Below are positions 9,580-17,475 of a stretch of 62,770 nucleotides of DNA, piece by piece. Location of the stretch: positions 1 through 62,770 of the forward strand of contig DAIEHI010000092.1 in assembly GCA_027355725.1 (NCBI GenBank). Reading direction: 5' to 3'. The translations under genes were made by a program, and so were the position numbers. The notes under the pieces were generated by a model, which worked only from the letters and a program-made list of their open reading frames with translations, did no database searches and was not told the DNA's origin. How positions within the stretch are numbered: position 1 is the stretch's first letter; each line of letters starts with the position of its first letter. The stretch is from Acidimicrobiaceae bacterium (lineage in GTDB: Bacteria; Actinomycetota; Acidimicrobiia; Acidimicrobiales; RAAP-2).

Positions 9580-10551
9580 GTGAGTGTACCGAACAGCTAT
9601 TTTGACAACACTGGACGCGACGATGTGTTGAGTGGTGGCGCGAAGTTGATCCCCATCGTCACCAACCTCGGCACCTTCAACGTGTGGACCAAGCGGGTCG
9701 GAAACAACCCCACACTCAAGGTGCTGTTGTTGCACGGAGGGCCGGGTGGCACACACGAGTGCTTCGAAGCCTTCGACAGCTATTTCCCGGGTGCGGGCAT
9801 CGAGTACTACTACTACGACCAACTCGGCTCGTGGCGAAGCGATCACCCCGAGGACCCCTCGCTCTGGGAACTCGATCGCTTCGTTGAAGAGGTGGAGCAA
9901 GTTCGAGTGGCGCTCGGTATGACGTCGGACAACTTCGTGCTGCTTGGTCATTCGTGGGGTGGGATATTGGCGATCGAGTACGCGCTCAAATATCAGCGCA
10001 ATCTCAAGGGACTCGTGATTTCAAACATGATGTCGAGTGTTCCTGCGTACAACGCGTACGCCCGAGATGTCTTGATGCCCGAAATGGATCAGGCGGCCCT
10101 GGCTGAGATCATGGCGTATGAGGCGAGTGGCGACATCGAGAATCCGCGCTACATGGAGCTGCTCATCGCTGAGCACTACGTTCATCACGTACTGCGCATC
10201 GACCTCGAAGACTGGCCTGAACCCGTCCAGCGCATGTTCACGCATATGAATCAGACGATCTACGTGATGATGCAGGGACCGAGTGAATTGGGTATCAGTG
10301 GTGACGCGAAACTCTCACAGTGGGATCGCACGGAGTCACTGGGCGCTATTGAGGTGCCGACACTCGTCATCGGTGCTCGTTATGACACCATGGACCCCGC
10401 GTTCATGGCGATGATGGCGACCAAGTTCACCCACGGTGAATCCCTGATCTGCCCTTCGGGTAGTCACCTTGCGATGTACGACGACCAAGAGGTCTATTTC
10501 GCGGGCTTGATCAAGTTCCTCGAGGGTTTGAATGCTGAGGGGTCGCAGTGA
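9580..10551 (+). CDS. Proline iminopeptidase-like alpha/beta hydrolase
   Basis: An S33-type alpha/beta hydrolase. LLHGGPGGTHECFEAF gives the HGGPG oxyanion motif, LLGHSWGGILAIEYAL the nucleophile elbow (Ser125 in this numbering), and SGSHLAMYDD near the C-terminus the catalytic His. These fit enzymes that release N-terminal proline or other residues from peptides. No signal peptide, so probably cytoplasmic. GTG 9580 is chosen over GTG 9574 because an ATGAGGA sequence sits about seven bases before it. Its last 41 bases overlap the 3' end of the minus-strand phosphoribosyltransferase gene. Substrate is inferred only at family level. Confidence 0.85.
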   Translation: MSVPNSYFDNTGRDDVLSGGAKLIPIVTNLGTFNVWTKRVGNNPTLKVLLLHGGPGGTHECFEAFDSYFPGAGIEYYYYDQLGSWRSDHPEDPSLWELDRFVEEVEQVRVALGMTSDNFVLLGHSWGGILAIEYALKYQRNLKGLVISNMMSSVPAYNAYARDVLMPEMDQAALAEIMAYEASGDIENPRYMELLIAEHYVHHVLRIDLEDWPEPVQRMFTHMNQTIYVMMQGPSELGISGDAKLSQWDRTESLGAIEVPTLVIGARYDTMDPAFMAMMATKFTHGESLICPSGSHLAMYDDQEVYFAGLIKFLEGLNAEGSQ

Positions 10552-11227
10552 ATCTCGCGTTCACAACCTCAGTGCCACGCGGAGCCGGGACCTGACGGAG
10601 CAGACGTGTGACTTCATCGTCGCTCGTCTGCTCGAAGTCCTCGTACCACTGTCCAACGGCGCGAAACGTCTCTGGTGTTGATAGACAGATGACCACGTCG
10701 GCTACGCCCGCGACCGCGTCTCGAGCCTCACGCGAACCAACGGGGGCAGCCACGATGATCGCTCGTGCGCCTCGATCGCGAACCACTTGGACCGCGGCGC
10801 GTGCCGTTGTGCCGGTCGCCAGGCCATCATCGACGATGATCACGGTGCGTCCGTTGAGTGGGAGCGGCTCGCGACCCGCGCGGTAGCGCGTGAGTCGACG
10901 AGCCAACTCAGCCCTCTCACGTTTTTCGACGTCGGCCATCTCTTGATCGCTCAAGGTGAGGTGGCGAATCAGTTGCGGGCTGAGTACTTTGGTGCCGCCT
11001 TCACCGATCGCTCCAAAGGCCAGCTCGGGTTGGTAGGGAACGCCCAACTTGCGTACGAGTAACACGTCGAGAGGTGCGCCAAGGGCCCGGGCTACCTCTG
11101 CGGCGACCGGCACGCCGCCGCGAGCGAGTCCGAGCACAATGGGATCTTGAGCGGCGAATGAACCGAGAGCCGCACTCAGTTGCCTACCCGCGTCAACTCG
11201 GTCAACAAAGGTCGTAGCCAGTGACAT
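10511..11227 (-). CDS. Phosphoribosyltransferase-domain protein
   Basis: A 238-residue type I phosphoribosyltransferase fold. The PRPP-binding signature TVIIVDDGLATGTTARAA lies near residue 130, preceded by LGLARGGVPVAAEVARAL and LVRKLGVP near 35-65. This group is distinct from named purine or pyrimidine enzymes, and its acceptor is unknown. Its start overlaps the stop of the erythromycin-esterase-family gene (TGATG), indicating coupled translation. From memory, homologues of the two are fused into one protein in some genomes, which would suggest a joint function. The 3' end overlaps the convergent aminopeptidase gene by 41 bases. Confidence 0.85.
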   Translation of the reverse strand: MSLATTFVDRVDAGRQLSAALGSFAAQDPIVLGLARGGVPVAAEVARALGAPLDVLLVRKLGVPYQPELAFGAIGEGGTKVLSPQLIRHLTLSDQEMADVEKRERAELARRLTRYRAGREPLPLNGRTVIIVDDGLATGTTARAAVQVVRDRGARAIIVAAPVGSREARDAVAGVADVVICLSTPETFRAVGQWYEDFEQTSDDEVTRLLRQVPAPRGTEVVNARFTATPQHSNPRGT

Positions 11228-12573
11228 CAGAGTCCGCTCGGATAGGTCTCGGGTGGCTCACCGCGGTCCCACAGGCTCGTAGTCTCGAGCGGCTGCAGAG
11301 CACGGGTGCGGTCGATGTGCAGGACGACGTCGAATTGACGAACGAGGTCGGCGGCGAAGTAGTGACTCTGCAATTCGCTCTCGGGCCGGTAGATCACGCC
11401 TATCGCACGTTCCAGCCGGAGGGCCGACAATTTCTCGTCGCGTGCGAACTCGCGCGTGGCGAACCAGTATTCGGACATCGACGCTTCGTGCAGCAGCGCC
11501 TCGTGGCTGTCAATACGCGCGGGCCGCACGCGCTTGCGCTCAACTGGACCTCCCCAGTTCGACGCCGCGCTCACGTGTCCGTCAAAGGTACTCATACCAA
11601 TGAGGAACGCGTCGTTCGCGTAACGCTGGCGGGCGAGTTGGCCGATGTTCAGTTCACCTCGAGCGCCCATAGCGGTGGCGCGCGCGTCACCGACGTGAGA
11701 ATTGTGAGCCCACACAACGACCTTCGATGGCCCTCGCCGACCCTCGAGGTGTGCCACGAGCGCTTCGAGGGTACTCGCCATATGACGATCGCGCAGGTTC
11801 CACGATGAGATCCCACCTCGATACATCTGTCGGTAATACTCCTCAGCGTTGTGTACGAGTAAGGCGTTTCGCTCGGCGCTGAAGAATTCGTCACGGGCGG
11901 CGAGTCCGTCGCGACCAAGGTAGAACTCAGAACGTTCGCGAAGTTCAATGAGCTGATCCACCACCTCGTCTTCGCACGGGTCGGCCACGCCCTTCGCCAG
12001 TGCGTAGCCGTAGGCCTGGCCGTCGCCACCGATGTGGTCAAAGCACGAGTAGCGCTCTCGAGCTCGCGTCGCCTCTTCGGGATCCATTTTGGCGAGATAC
12101 GCAACCACGGCTTCGATCGAAGCTCGAAGGCTGTAGAGGTCGAGTCCATAGAAGTGCGCCTTGTCGACGAACTCGACGTGCTGGTCGTTGTAGGCGCGTA
12201 GCCAATCGATGAAGGAAACGACCTCGCTGTTGCGCCACATCCAGGTCGGAAAGCGGCGAAAACTCTCGAGTGCTTGATCGGCGTTCGCATCCTGAGATGC
12301 GCCCGTCACATAGCGATCCACGCGGTAGGCGTCGGGCCAATCGCCTTCGACTGCCACGACGCTGAATCCGCAGCGTTCGATCAGCAGTCGCGTGATTCGC
12401 GCTCGCTCCCGATAGAACTCGTGAGTACCGTGCGATGCCTCTCCAATCAGTACGACGCGAGAGTCGCCGATCATTGCAATGAGGTCGTCGTAGTCCTCAA
12501 CCGCACCAGTGAGCGGGTGAATAGCTCCTTCCAGGGTGTCCATTGATGAGCGATCAGACGTATCTGTCTTCAT
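11227..12573 (-). CDS. Erythromycin-esterase-family protein
   Basis: A 448-residue member of the erythromycin esterase/succinoglycan-biosynthesis family. The conserved core is seen: VVLIGEASHGTHEFYRERA with the Glu/His active-site pair, VAVEGDWPDAYRVDRY, and KVVVWAHNSHVGDARA. Characterised relatives hydrolyse macrolide lactones, but most chromosomal members have unknown substrates, so this is not evidence of antibiotic resistance. ATG 12573 is preferred to the longer frame, which begins with low-complexity residues. GATATT sits seven bases before this ATG, so the message may be leaderless. It precedes and is coupled to the phosphoribosyltransferase gene. Confidence 0.85.
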   Translation of the reverse strand: MKTDTSDRSSMDTLEGAIHPLTGAVEDYDDLIAMIGDSRVVLIGEASHGTHEFYRERARITRLLIERCGFSVVAVEGDWPDAYRVDRYVTGASQDANADQALESFRRFPTWMWRNSEVVSFIDWLRAYNDQHVEFVDKAHFYGLDLYSLRASIEAVVAYLAKMDPEEATRARERYSCFDHIGGDGQAYGYALAKGVADPCEDEVVDQLIELRERSEFYLGRDGLAARDEFFSAERNALLVHNAEEYYRQMYRGGISSWNLRDRHMASTLEALVAHLEGRRGPSKVVVWAHNSHVGDARATAMGARGELNIGQLARQRYANDAFLIGMSTFDGHVSAASNWGGPVERKRVRPARIDSHEALLHEASMSEYWFATREFARDEKLSALRLERAIGVIYRPESELQSHYFAADLVRQFDVVLHIDRTRALQPLETTSLWDRGEPPETYPSGL

Positions 12574-12676
12574 GTGTCCAAATATCGCCGCCCGTGGTCG
12601 TGGCGACCAGAGCCCTTGGTCACATCCGTGACGGTTGCTCGCAGTGGACACCCTTGAAGCGCTGAGGAGCGGGTAT

Positions 12677-13714
12677 TTGGAGAGTAGCCTCACCTTGATG
12701 TTGATCGATGGTGAAATCTCCTTTGGCGATGGCGACGTTGGTGCTCGCGCAGCGCTCGCTGAGGTGCAAGGCTACGACGCTATTTGGGCCGCTGAAGTAG
12801 GTCACGATCCGCTCATGATTCTGGCGGGCGCGGCGCTCACGACCTCGCGGATTGAACTGGGCACGGGCATCCTCGTTGCCTTCGGGCGCAGTCCGATGAT
12901 CACCGCCATGCAGGCCAATGACGTACAGCTTCTCTCCAAGGGTCGGCTCTTGCTCGGTCTCGGTTCCCAGATCAAACCCCACATCGAAAAGCGCTATTCC
13001 ATGCAGTGGTCACACCCGGCGCGGCGCATGCGCGAATACGTACTCGCCATGCGCGCCATCTGGGCGTGCTGGAACGAGGGGAGCAAGTTGAACTTCCGTG
13101 GTGAGTTCTACCGCCACACCCTCATGACGCCATTCTTTGATCCGGGTCCCAATCCGTACGGCCAACCCAAGGTCTTTCTCGCCGCAGTGGGCGAGATGAT
13201 GACCGAGGTCGCCGGCGAGGTCGCCGACGGCCTATTGGTGCACCCCTTCACTACCGAGCGCTATCTTCGCGAGGTCACCGTGCCCGCAGTTCGTCGCGGT
13301 CTTGAGAAGTCGGGCCGCTCACCGTCCACCTTCCAGATTTCGTTCTCTGGCTTGGTGGCGACGGGTGGGGACGACGAACAACTCGAGATTGCGAAGGACC
13401 GGGTTCGCGGTCAGATCGCGTTCTACGGCTCGACACCCGCCTACCAGGGCGTGCTTGATCTTCACGGGTGGGCTGGGCTGCAGAGCGAACTCAACGCATT
13501 GGCGAGATCCGGCGAATGGGAGCAAATGGGTGACCTCATCAGTGACGAGGTTCTCGACACCTTCAGTGTTGTCGGAGGTGTCCAAGAAATCGCGTCGCGG
13601 GTGAGTGACCGTTTCGCTGACGTCATCGATAGATTCAGCCTGTACACCCCGTATTCACTGTCCCTCGAGGCTAGGGATGAGATCGTCGCGCAACTGCGTA
13701 CGAGCCGCGTCTAA
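12677..13714 (+). CDS. F420-type LLM-class oxidoreductase
   Basis: A luciferase-like TIM-barrel protein resembling the TIGR03617 group of probable F420-dependent oxidoreductases. Telling segments are GYDAIWAAEVGHDP near residue 35, SRIELGTGILVAFGRSP, LGLGSQIKPHIEKRY, and VAGEVADGLLVHPF. About 345 residues is normal. The reaction is unknown; the family uses F420 or flavin to reduce or oxidise small molecules. TTG 12677 has GAGGAG seven bases upstream; ATG 12698 (MLIDGEIS) is the alternative start. Transcribed away from the esterase gene across a gap of about 100 bases. Confidence 0.85.
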   Translation: MESSLTLMLIDGEISFGDGDVGARAALAEVQGYDAIWAAEVGHDPLMILAGAALTTSRIELGTGILVAFGRSPMITAMQANDVQLLSKGRLLLGLGSQIKPHIEKRYSMQWSHPARRMREYVLAMRAIWACWNEGSKLNFRGEFYRHTLMTPFFDPGPNPYGQPKVFLAAVGEMMTEVAGEVADGLLVHPFTTERYLREVTVPAVRRGLEKSGRSPSTFQISFSGLVATGGDDEQLEIAKDRVRGQIAFYGSTPAYQGVLDLHGWAGLQSELNALARSGEWEQMGDLISDEVLDTFSVVGGVQEIASRVSDRFADVIDRFSLYTPYSLSLEARDEIVAQLRTSRV

Positions 13715-13729
13715 CGACGAGGCAACGTC

Positions 13730-14254
13730 TCAAGTACCAGTGGTTCCCGCCACGATGAGCCGCGTTGTAGTGCTCGAACGTTTGGTGCACACCGAAATTG
13801 CGAGACGCTTATACGTCGGACGCACGAAATTGCCCAACGACACGTCGACTCCGTTCGCGGATCGAGCACCACACGACGAGGCGGGGTAGTTCGCGCTCTG
13901 GGTGACCCCGAAGGCAACACTGACTGATTGTCCCTTGGCGAGCACGTGGCGCGCTGGCATCTCACCGATGGACTGGTTGCGTGCGGGTGGGCCAACGGGC
14001 TTGCGCGAGCGCAGCACCGGTTGGATACTCGGCACACCCCAGATGGCGCACGACGGCCCGGTGTTGGTGAAGACCAAGGCAACGTAGATGGTGCCGGCGG
14101 CACCTTCTGAGGCGCCGACTGATGTGCGCATGTGCGCTGGTGCGCACGACGCCGGCACCGCGGAACCAGCTGGGGCGCCCGTGAAGCTGATCAATCCAAT
14201 CGCACCAAGGAGCAGGGTGATGCTGAGTGTGCAGGGGGTGAGTTTCTTGTTCAT
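13730..14254 (-). CDS. Exported DUF4232-family protein
   Basis: A 174-residue protein with an N-terminal signal peptide (MNKKLTPCTLSITLLLGAIG, cleavage probably after the Ala-rich stretch near 32) and a DUF4232 beta-sandwich. Four cysteines in the mature part (in SCAPAH, PSCAIWG, SSCGAR and SVCTKR) fit two disulfides, typical of this actinobacterial family. Function is unknown. It is transcribed convergently with the oxidoreductase gene and divergently from cysI. Confidence 0.75.
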   Translation of the reverse strand: MNKKLTPCTLSITLLLGAIGLISFTGAPAGSAVPASCAPAHMRTSVGASEGAAGTIYVALVFTNTGPSCAIWGVPSIQPVLRSRKPVGPPARNQSIGEMPARHVLAKGQSVSVAFGVTQSANYPASSCGARSANGVDVSLGNFVRPTYKRLAISVCTKRSSTTTRLIVAGTTGT

Positions 14255-14305
14255 GTCTCTCTATCTTTATCGAGAATCGTCGTGTCCAGAAGATTTTCGA
14301 AATAT

Positions 14306-14318
14306 GACCAATTTGGTC
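14306..14318. promoter_or_regulatory. Perfect inverted repeat upstream of cysI, candidate operator
   Basis: GACCAA, a single T, then TTGGTC: a 13-base exact inverted repeat in an AT-rich stretch about 70 bases upstream of the cysI start and about 50 upstream of the divergent DUF4232 gene. Its position suits a repressor controlling sulfite assimilation. The factor is unknown. Confidence 0.35.
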
Positions 14319-14384
14319 TTGTATTAATTACGACTATTCCTATAGGGTTTAATGAGATTATTCCAAACCGCGAGGGAGTGCACG

Positions 14385-16049
14385 GTGACCATCGAAAGAA
14401 CATTGACCGCCGAAGAGGAGTTCAAGCGCGCCAGTGACCTGCTGAGGGGGGATCTCGCCGAACAATTGGGTAATGTGCGTCCCTCAATTGAGGGGGCGTC
14501 TGAGCACCTCCTCAAATTCCACGGTATCTACGCCCAGGACAATCGAGACGTCCGACGCGAACGCACGCTGGCCGGAGAGGATCTCGAGCACATCTTCATG
14601 GTGCGTGTGGCAATCCCCGGCGGACGCCTTTCGCGTGAACAGTGGCTGGCGCTCGACGACGTCGCTGGCGATATCGCTGACGGGAGCATTCGACTCACCA
14701 CACGCCAAGCGGTGCAGTTCCACGGTGTGTTGAAACACGGTCTTCGACCCATGGCTGCTCGTCTCAATGAGCACCTGATGACGTCGTTCGCGGCGTGCGG
14801 TGACGTCGTGCGCAACACCGTCATGTGCCCGTCGCTACTCGTCGCTGGCAACAACGATCGCCTGGTTGCAATGGCTGAGCACATTGCACGTACGTTCAAA
14901 CCGGCGACCCGAGCGCATTGGGAGATCTTTGTCGAGGGCGACAAGGCGGCGTCGAGTGAACCCGATGAGGAGCACGAATTCTACGGGTCGACGTATCTGC
15001 CTCGAAAGTTCAAGATTGCGATAGCGAGCGCGAATGAGAACTGCGTCGATGTGCTGGCCCAGGATCTGGGGCTTGTTCCAATGGTCCACCACGAGCTGGG
15101 CGAGGGTTTCAATGTCGTGGTCGCGGGAGGACTCGGCCGCTCGTACGCGAACCCCGACACCTTTGCGCGATTGGCGGACCCGCTGACGTTTGTCACCTAC
15201 GACGAAGTCGATGACCTCATTCGAGCGGTGCTCGCCACATATCGTGACCTCGGCGACCGCACGAACCGTCGACGCGCTCGAATGAAGTACCTCGCGGCTG
15301 ACGCTGGTTTCGAGCACTTTCGCCAAGAGATCGAGCAGCGCTTCACACGCCCCCTTCGAGACCCCTTGCCGCTCGACTTCGCTGACGCCGATGATCACCT
15401 CGGCTGGCACGAGAGCGTTGATGGAACGTGGCAGTTGGGTCTTCGCGTCGCAGCGGGGCGCGTGCGCGACCTTGAAGAGGGGCGCGGTATACGTTCAGCT
15501 CTTCGAGAAATCGCTGCAGTCGCGAACGTCGAATTCCTCATCACCGCCCAACAGGACATCCTCATCAGCGCCATCGCGCCAGAAGAGCGCGATGTTGTGG
15601 TGGCAGTCCTCGCGGTGAATGGCGTGCGACTCGTTGAAGACCTCGGTGCGGTCGAACGTTCGGCTTTGGCGTGCCCGGCGTTGCCGACCTGCGGTCAAGC
15701 ACTCGCCGAGGCCGAACGACGTCTCGACGGTGTCGTTGAGATGGTGCAGAGCGAACTTAACGATCGAGGACTGCAACGACGGCCGTTGCAGTTGAGGATG
15801 ACTGGGTGCCCCAACGGGTGCGCGCGTCCGGCGGTCGCCGAAGTGGGCATCGTGGGTCGAACGAAGAACACCTACGACCTCTTTCTCGGTGGTGGTCCTC
15901 GGGGGGATCGATTGGCAGTCTTGCACCAAGAAAAGGTCAAACTCGAAGATCTTGCCGGAATTCTTCGCCCGTTACTCGATCGTTGGAAGCTTGAAGGACT
16001 CGACGGTGAAGCGTTCGGTGACTTCTACGTACGATTGCTCGACGCGTGA
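14385..16049 (+). CDS. cysI: Assimilatory sulfite reductase, hemoprotein (CysI-type)
   Basis: Reduces sulfite to sulfide at a siroheme coupled to a 4Fe-4S cluster. The cluster ligands are seen as CPALPTC (Cys430, Cys436) and GCPNGC (Cys475, Cys479). KFHGIYAQDNRD, SIRLTTRQAVQFHGVLK and YLPRKFKIA place it with CysI rather than nitrite reductase. About 554 residues is normal. GTG 14385 is chosen over ATG 14352 because GAGGGAG ends six bases before it. The two next genes make siroheme. No cysJ flavoprotein gene is present, so the electron donor (ferredoxin or an unlinked reductase) is not identified here. Confidence 0.9.
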   Translation: MTIERTLTAEEEFKRASDLLRGDLAEQLGNVRPSIEGASEHLLKFHGIYAQDNRDVRRERTLAGEDLEHIFMVRVAIPGGRLSREQWLALDDVAGDIADGSIRLTTRQAVQFHGVLKHGLRPMAARLNEHLMTSFAACGDVVRNTVMCPSLLVAGNNDRLVAMAEHIARTFKPATRAHWEIFVEGDKAASSEPDEEHEFYGSTYLPRKFKIAIASANENCVDVLAQDLGLVPMVHHELGEGFNVVVAGGLGRSYANPDTFARLADPLTFVTYDEVDDLIRAVLATYRDLGDRTNRRRARMKYLAADAGFEHFRQEIEQRFTRPLRDPLPLDFADADDHLGWHESVDGTWQLGLRVAAGRVRDLEEGRGIRSALREIAAVANVEFLITAQQDILISAIAPEERDVVVAVLAVNGVRLVEDLGAVERSALACPALPTCGQALAEAERRLDGVVEMVQSELNDRGLQRRPLQLRMTGCPNGCARPAVAEVGIVGRTKNTYDLFLGGGPRGDRLAVLHQEKVKLEDLAGILRPLLDRWKLEGLDGEAFGDFYVRLLDA

Positions 16050-16774
16050 CGGTCCATCTCGTTGGAGCGGGTCCGGGCGATCCGCAGTTGTTGACGCTTC
16101 GTGCGGCACGCCTCCTCGAAGAGGCCGATGTCGTCGTGCACGACCGGCTCGTCGCACCAGAAATCCTCCAATTGATCGGTCCGGCGGCGCGGGTGATCGA
16201 CGTTGGTAAGACCCCGGGCCTCTCGCACTCACAGTCTCTGATCAATAAGTTGCTGATCGAACTCTCTCGAGAGCACGAAGTGGTCGTGCGCTTGAAGGGA
16301 GGTGACCCCTTTGTCTTTGGTCGCGGCGGCGAAGAATGCGAAGCACTACGAGCTGCCTGCGTTGGCGTGGAGGTGGTACCGGGCATCACCTCGGCGCTCG
16401 CTGGTCCATTGCTCGCGGGTGTGCCAGTCACTCACCGTGGTCTCTCTCACGGGGTCACCATCGTCACCGGCACCGCGATGCGCGGGGCGGGCGTTGACTT
16501 TCACGCGCTGGCCAACGCCGACCTCACACTCGTCGTCCTCATGGGCGTTGAGCGTCGAATGGACATCGCTCGCGACCTCCAAGATGGCGGTCTCAGCGCC
16601 GACACCGCCGTGGCGATAATCGAGCGCGCCTCAACGCCACATCAACGAACATTGCGCTGTCGTCTTGAGGACCTCGCTCATCTGGACGTCAGTGCGCCAG
16701 CGGTGATCGTGGTCGGTGCGGTGGCGTCGCTCGAGTTGAGCGTGGACCTCGAGGCAATGACGCTCGGAGTCTGA
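16046..16774 (+). CDS. cobA: Uroporphyrinogen-III C-methyltransferase
   Basis: Transfers two methyl groups from S-adenosylmethionine to uroporphyrinogen III, giving precorrin-2, the first committed step to siroheme. VHLVGAGPGDPQLLTLRAARLL at the N-terminus, VVHDRLV, VVRLKGGDPFVFGRGGEE and VPGITSAL are the family motifs; 242 residues matches the single-domain form. Its GTG overlaps the cysI stop (GTGA), and its own TGA overlaps the next ATG. The context points to siroheme supply for CysI rather than cobalamin. Numeric or letter names (cobA, sumT) are used interchangeably for this activity. Confidence 0.92.
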   Translation: MTVHLVGAGPGDPQLLTLRAARLLEEADVVVHDRLVAPEILQLIGPAARVIDVGKTPGLSHSQSLINKLLIELSREHEVVVRLKGGDPFVFGRGGEECEALRAACVGVEVVPGITSALAGPLLAGVPVTHRGLSHGVTIVTGTAMRGAGVDFHALANADLTLVVLMGVERRMDIARDLQDGGLSADTAVAIIERASTPHQRTLRCRLEDLAHLDVSAPAVIVVGAVASLELSVDLEAMTLGV

Positions 16775-17322
16775 TGTTTCCATTGGTCCTTGACTTGAGT
16801 GATCGCACCGTGCTCGTCATCGGGGCTGGCCAAATCGGGGCGCGCAAGGCCGCCCAACTCGTGGCTGGTGGAGCGAGAGTGAAGGTCATTGCCAAAGAAG
16901 TGCTCGCGAAATTGCCCGATGGTGTTGAGAGCGTGCACCAGCGTAGCTATCGAAGCGGCGACCTGAACTCAGTCTTTCTGGTGGTGGTGGCGACGGGCGA
17001 TGATCTCGTCAACGATCAAATCGTGCGCGAAGCTCGAGCGAAGAATGTGCTGGTGAACGTGGTCGATGACCCTCGACGCTCGAATTTCTATTTCACAGCT
17101 ATCCACCGCGACGGTGACGTGATTGTCTCTGTCTCGAGTAGCGGCGCATCACCAGCGTTAGCCCAGTGGGTTCGAGATCGCGCGGTGAGTGGGTTGCCCG
17201 ACAATCTCGCAGAGGTGGCGCGGCGACTGAAAGAGGAGCGCGCTTCGCTGCACGAACGTGCTGAGAGCACCGAGCAGCGCAATTGGACTGAGCGGGTCGA
17301 GCAGCTCGTCAACGAGCTCTAG
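16774..17322 (+). CDS. Precorrin-2 dehydrogenase / sirohydrochlorin ferrochelatase (CysG N-terminal type)
   Basis: A 182-residue Met8/CysG-N-type protein that oxidises precorrin-2 to sirohydrochlorin and may insert Fe2+. It has the Rossmann motif VLVIGAGQIGARKAAQL, VVVATGDD with the candidate catalytic Asp, NVVDDPRRSNFYF and SVSSSGASPALAQWVRD. Coupled to cobA by TGATG, it completes an operon that makes the sulfite reductase together with its cofactor. In enterobacteria these two activities are fused in CysG; here they are separate genes in reverse order. Confidence 0.9.
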   Translation: MFPLVLDLSDRTVLVIGAGQIGARKAAQLVAGGARVKVIAKEVLAKLPDGVESVHQRSYRSGDLNSVFLVVVATGDDLVNDQIVREARAKNVLVNVVDDPRRSNFYFTAIHRDGDVIVSVSSSGASPALAQWVRDRAVSGLPDNLAEVARRLKEERASLHERAESTEQRNWTERVEQLVNEL

Positions 17323-17416
17323 TGAGGACGCGATCTCACGATGAGGACGTGATAGCGAAGAGGGGGGGCGCCTACTGCACAGTAAGCGAGTTAAACCCTT
17401 GCGCTGATTGTGTGAG

Positions 17417-17443
17417 GGGTTCGTAACCCGCGCGGCTTTTTTT
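17417..17443 (+). terminator. Candidate terminator of the cysI operon
   Basis: A short stem (GGGTT 17417-17421, AACCC 17425-17429) is followed by a GC-rich spacer and seven T residues (17437-17443). An earlier AACCC (17394-17398) could pair with the same GGGTT, so two alternative hairpins are possible. It most simply ends the cysI operon. A role as an attenuator for the next gene would require that gene's promoter to be upstream of it. Confidence 0.4.
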
Positions 17444-17475
17444 ACGTGAGGAACGAAGTGCAATAATGGACACTC

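Noticed and set aside
11227..12573. Erythromycin resistance determinant
   Set aside because: The family is broad and chromosomal members mostly have unknown substrates; nothing here indicates macrolide resistance.
14385..16049. Assimilatory nitrite reductase
   Set aside because: KFHGIYAQDNRD and YLPRKFKIA align better with CysI sulfite reductase, and the siroheme genes fit either; sulfite reductase is the better supported call.
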